A stretch of 64,000 nucleotides of DNA from Acanthosepion esculentum (taxonomy: Eukaryota > Mollusca > Cephalopoda > Sepiida > Sepiidae), in NCBI GenBank assembly GCA_964036315.1, contig OZ038517.1:47910237-47974236 (forward strand). The letters run 5' to 3'. A program made the translations under genes and the position numbers. Shown one piece after another: positions 61,081 to 64,000 of this stretch (positions are counted from its first letter, which is position 1; each line of letters starts with the position of its first letter). The notes below the pieces were generated by a model. That model did no database searches. It saw only the letters and a list, made by a program, of their open reading frames with translations, and was not told the DNA's origin.

Positions 61081-62880
61081 TTTTTTCGACCTACCTGATT
61101 AGAAGAACTTGTTAATTGAAATGAATCTTCCAGATGTGATAGCTAAAGGATAACATGTGAGCATAATTTTGTCGAAGTTTAGTAGATATCCAAAGGCTAA
61201 GTTATAAATGTGTTATCAGAAGTTGAAATCCCTCAAGCTCCTCGGAAATAAACTAAGATTGAATTGACTTATATAGCCGAAGTATAACATTCACCACAAT
61301 GTAAATAAGGCTGATTCCATCGTGACCTGTGGGAATTAGTGGGTGGTTTTATTAATATGACATCAGTTTGTATCGAATGACAAAAGATGTCTTCTTTTCT
61401 TGCCATTTAAAACTGAAATGAGAATTTGAAAACGTGAAAGATCTTTGTGGAAACATAGCTGTTGGCACAAGTGTTATCTTATGACTTCTTGATAAAGATA
61501 AATATTTGTTTTCAGTTTTTATTTTTCGGAGTGATTCTGATTTCTCTGTCGGTAATAGGCATAATTTGTTTTCTGGTAATATCCAGATATTTGTTGATGT
61601 AGTTTCATCCTCTCTTTTTTTTTTCAAAGCTTTTTTGTTTTCGATGAACACGCTAAATTCAATAAAAGCTCAAGTCAGTTTGAGGCAAATTGAGAAAAGA
61701 TGGCGGATGTGTATCAGTGCTGGGGTGGGTGCTTTTAATTTAACATATTTTATCATGTGTTTTTAATGTGCTATCTGTTTAATTTTTGTTCTTTTTTCAT
61801 AGTTTTTAAGTGATGTTTTCAAATAAATGCATTGAGATAGCGGATGAACTGGACCTTAACCAAGTAAAAGGAACTCAATATGTTTTGCAGCTAGCAAATT
61901 ATATTGCAGTCCTTGCCCTTTGGATTCCATCTGCTCAAAATTATTAATATCAATAAAAAAAAAATTGTTTAAAAAAATGTTTATCTGATTTTGTTTTTGT
62001 TCTGTTCAATACAATATTACATTTCTGGTTGATATGAAATTAAATTACAGAAGCATCTCCAAAAATCAGGATGTTTGGAGCCTTGAATCTGATCTCTCCT
62101 CTGACTAATAACCCGATGGGGCATGGGGACTGACTTGTAACTCTCAGTACCTCACTAAACAAGCTAATATTGTTTCATCAACACTGAACTGACCCTGAGT
62201 TTTCTTCACTCGTGATGGTTTTTCTTCTTATTGGGTTGGTATCTGCAATGAATCGTCGTCTAACAACTCTGACAGAAATCTTTGGTATGAAATGGCAATC
62301 ACATCATATGCTCAGCAGAGCCCATTGAGCATTGTCCTTTCTCAGAAGTTGTGCCTGCTTTTATTAAGCGCAATACCTTTGCAGTTGGCTAGCAAAATGA
62401 ACCATTTGCATAACCAACGCAACTCAGCTGTGGGGTTTGTACCAGCTCTGTTTTGGTTAGGCAACCATTTTCTTTGTTTTTACAGAGAGAACACACTAGG
62501 TGTTGTCACTTTGACTGATGGAGATGAGCGTTTCCTATTTGTTCTTTATCTTATCATTCTGTCGAATTCCGATGCATAATTTCATGACCTCCTTTCCTAT
62601 GGAAATGGTGACTTTCAGAAACGAGCAAAGGTATCTGTTTCAAAGAATCTCTGTAAGCTTTGACTTTAACAATACGAAACTCCATAAAACATCCACAGCT
62701 GCGGGGTATACAATGGAATTACCGTCAGAATCAAATTGTCATATTCATTACCCCTTTTGTAAACATAAAAAAAAGCATTCTAAATTAATTTACAAATGAA
62801 ATGCCTTGCTGTTGATTTAACATGCCCAGAAAGATAAAATGAGCTAAAATTTATATTAATAATAATAAATGTACATTTTG
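61081..62880. other. Longest interval without a recognised repeat
   Basis: About 1.8 kb with frames of up to 99 codons (61352-61651 minus, 62292-62579 plus, 62518-62799 plus). None carries a motif I know. 62230-62245 (TATTGGGTTGGTATC) resembles a mariner end but has no partner. Splice-site inspection was inconclusive. If a host exon exists in the window, this is a reasonable place to look. Confidence 0.4.
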
Positions 62881-62899
62881 TCCCGCACTGGTGGCACAA

Positions 62900-62960
62900 C
62901 TCTGAGTTGCATGCACGATGCAATCGTCAGGCGCGGATCGAAAGATTCAGACACGTGTGA
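62900..62960 (-). repeat. Decayed hammerhead-like string
   Basis: The minus strand has GCC-CTGACGA-like order: CTGACGA (62924-62930), TTGCATCGTGCAT, then GCAAC in place of GAAAC, and ACTC...GAGT. Similar to the palindrome-2 core (CTGACGATTGCATC) with one core base changed. Confidence 0.4.
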
Positions 62961-63229
62961 AACGAAAGCACGAGTTCTATAGAAAAACGCTATGAACCTG
63001 TGTTTCAACCTAGTATTCATGTTTTCAGTAATTTGCCTGCATTTGAATGGTTATTTTAAAAACAATCACTTACCTCATTTAAAAAAATAAAATAAATAAA
63101 TGCAATTTAAAAATAACCGGCAAACATTATTTGTCATCTTAGGAGACCAAGAGACAGAGACAAGGGAATTGCTTCGTTATAAGGTTCAGCATAAAATATT
63201 CCCACTACTTTATCACCAGAAGAGTCCAT

Positions 63230-64000
63230 TACATATTGCAGGACATTCCCATTATGATTCTTCATAGGAAAGGTATAAATCCACAGCTTCTCCTCCCCCA
63301 GCTATGGATTAAATAGTATGATGTGTATCTGAAAAAATCATTGTTATCCCAAAAGATTTTAATGCAATATAAACTTGAGTTCGCTGTATTCATTTAGATG
63401 CAAATACCCTTAGGAAACGTATGAATTCACATCTCCCCCAACCAAGCTATGGGTTAAATAGTAGTACTTTTATCTGAAAAAAAATCTTTGATATTCTCAA
63501 AAATTGTTAATGTAATGTTCAATCGGGTCTGTTGTATTTATTTCGATGCAAATATCCTTAGTTAGGAAAAATATGAATCCAGCTTTTCTCTCCCTCGCTA
63601 TGGGTTAAATAGTAGTACTTTTATCTGAAAAATTTTTTTTGATATTCTCAAAAATTGTTAATGCAATGTTCACTCGGGTTCGTTGTATTTATTTCGATGC
63701 AAATATCCTTAGTTAGGAAAGATATGAATCCAGCTTTTCTCTCCCGCGCTATGGGTTAAATAATAGTACTTTTATCTGAAAAAAAATCTTTGATATTCTC
63801 AAAAATTGTTAATGCAATGTTCACTCGGGTCCGTTGTATTTATTTCGATGCAAATATCCTTAGTTAGGAAAGATATGAATCCAGCTTTTCTCTCCCTCGC
63901 TATGGGTTAAATAGTAGGACTCGTTTCAGTAAATCATTAGTATCTTGAAAAAATTTCTTACACTCTGAAAAAAAAACTTCCTTTTTTAAATAGCCTGAAA
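63230..64000. repeat. SINE-tail array, about 150-bp units
   Basis: GATGCAAATATCCTTA-type markers at 63400, 63548, 63699 and 63850 (steps 148, 151, 151), each with TATGAATCCAGCTTTTCTCT and CTATGGGTTAAATAGTAG. This is the tail of the tRNA-SINE, tandemly repeated without its head. It continues past the window edge. Confidence 0.85.

Noticed and set aside
62230..62260. Mariner end (TATTGGGTTGGT)
   Set aside because: No matching inverted end or transposase within the next kilobase.
62292..62579. 95-codon frame as a host exon
   Set aside because: No recognised motif, no convincing splice sites, and overlapping alternative frames.

Overview
This is an AT-rich window of animal nuclear DNA in which I can support no host protein-coding gene. 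Several things point to a mollusc, most likely an octopus-like cephalopod: the very large load of (TA)n tracts, the Penelope-like (PLE), non-LTR and mariner remnants, 5S-rRNA- and tRNA-derived SINE sequence, and tandem arrays made from pieces of transposons. The taxon is an inference from repeat style and could not be checked.

Names used below. 'PLE' is a Penelope-like element with a GIY-YIG endonuclease. 'LINE-A' is a non-LTR element whose post-RT region carries KFKYLGS and LLYGSECWT and ends in RKLWRAMIAY-like residues. 'LINE-B' is a second non-LTR element, with LFYKYFHG and LWNSLP motifs and a 3' end reading ...TTAGTGGCTTTATTGCC.... 'Repeat D' is a dispersed repeat of unknown class. 'Hammerhead-like' means the order CTGANGA, short stem, GAAAC.

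Layout. 0-8 kb: PLE scraps, hammerhead-like PLE-tail repeats, a 34-bp array, an internally deleted mariner (2956-3855), a 128-bp array and a 5S/tRNA composite. 8.5-11 kb: a 39-bp minisatellite. 11.5-19.3 kb: arrays and fragments of LINE-A and LINE-B, a transposon-TIR satellite and a degenerate AT-rich array. 19.6-24 kb: a PLE tail, a second 5S/tRNA composite, three long palindromes (one with hammerhead cores in both arms) and a deleted Tc1/mariner. 24-29 kb: LINE-B fragments and a 134-bp array. 29.8-34.5 kb: PLE, a Tc1/mariner 3' half, SINEs and an open frame resembling a LINE endonuclease. 34.5-41.9 kb: (TA)n fields, a PLE split by two insertions, a non-autonomous Helitron, more palindromes and a full-length mariner (40026-41285) with one stop and one frameshift. 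42-51 kb: repeat D, SINE-tail arrays, a 107-bp PLE-tail array, a 127-bp array, a 430-bp palindrome and an in-frame 105-bp array of LINE-A RT sequence. 51-64 kb: small MITEs, LINE fragments, 150-bp and 35-bp arrays, a third 5S/tRNA composite, two PLE endonuclease fragments and a SINE-tail array.

The theme is transposon sequence turned into satellite. Pieces of PLE tails, LINE 3' ends, a LINE RT segment, DNA-transposon TIRs and 5S/tRNA SINEs have each been amplified in tandem or folded into inverted pairs. The two most interesting threads are (1) hammerhead-ribozyme-like cores, some near-canonical, in palindromic elements and PLE tails, and (2) SINE-like composites with several 5S-rRNA-like heads in front of a tRNA-like module.
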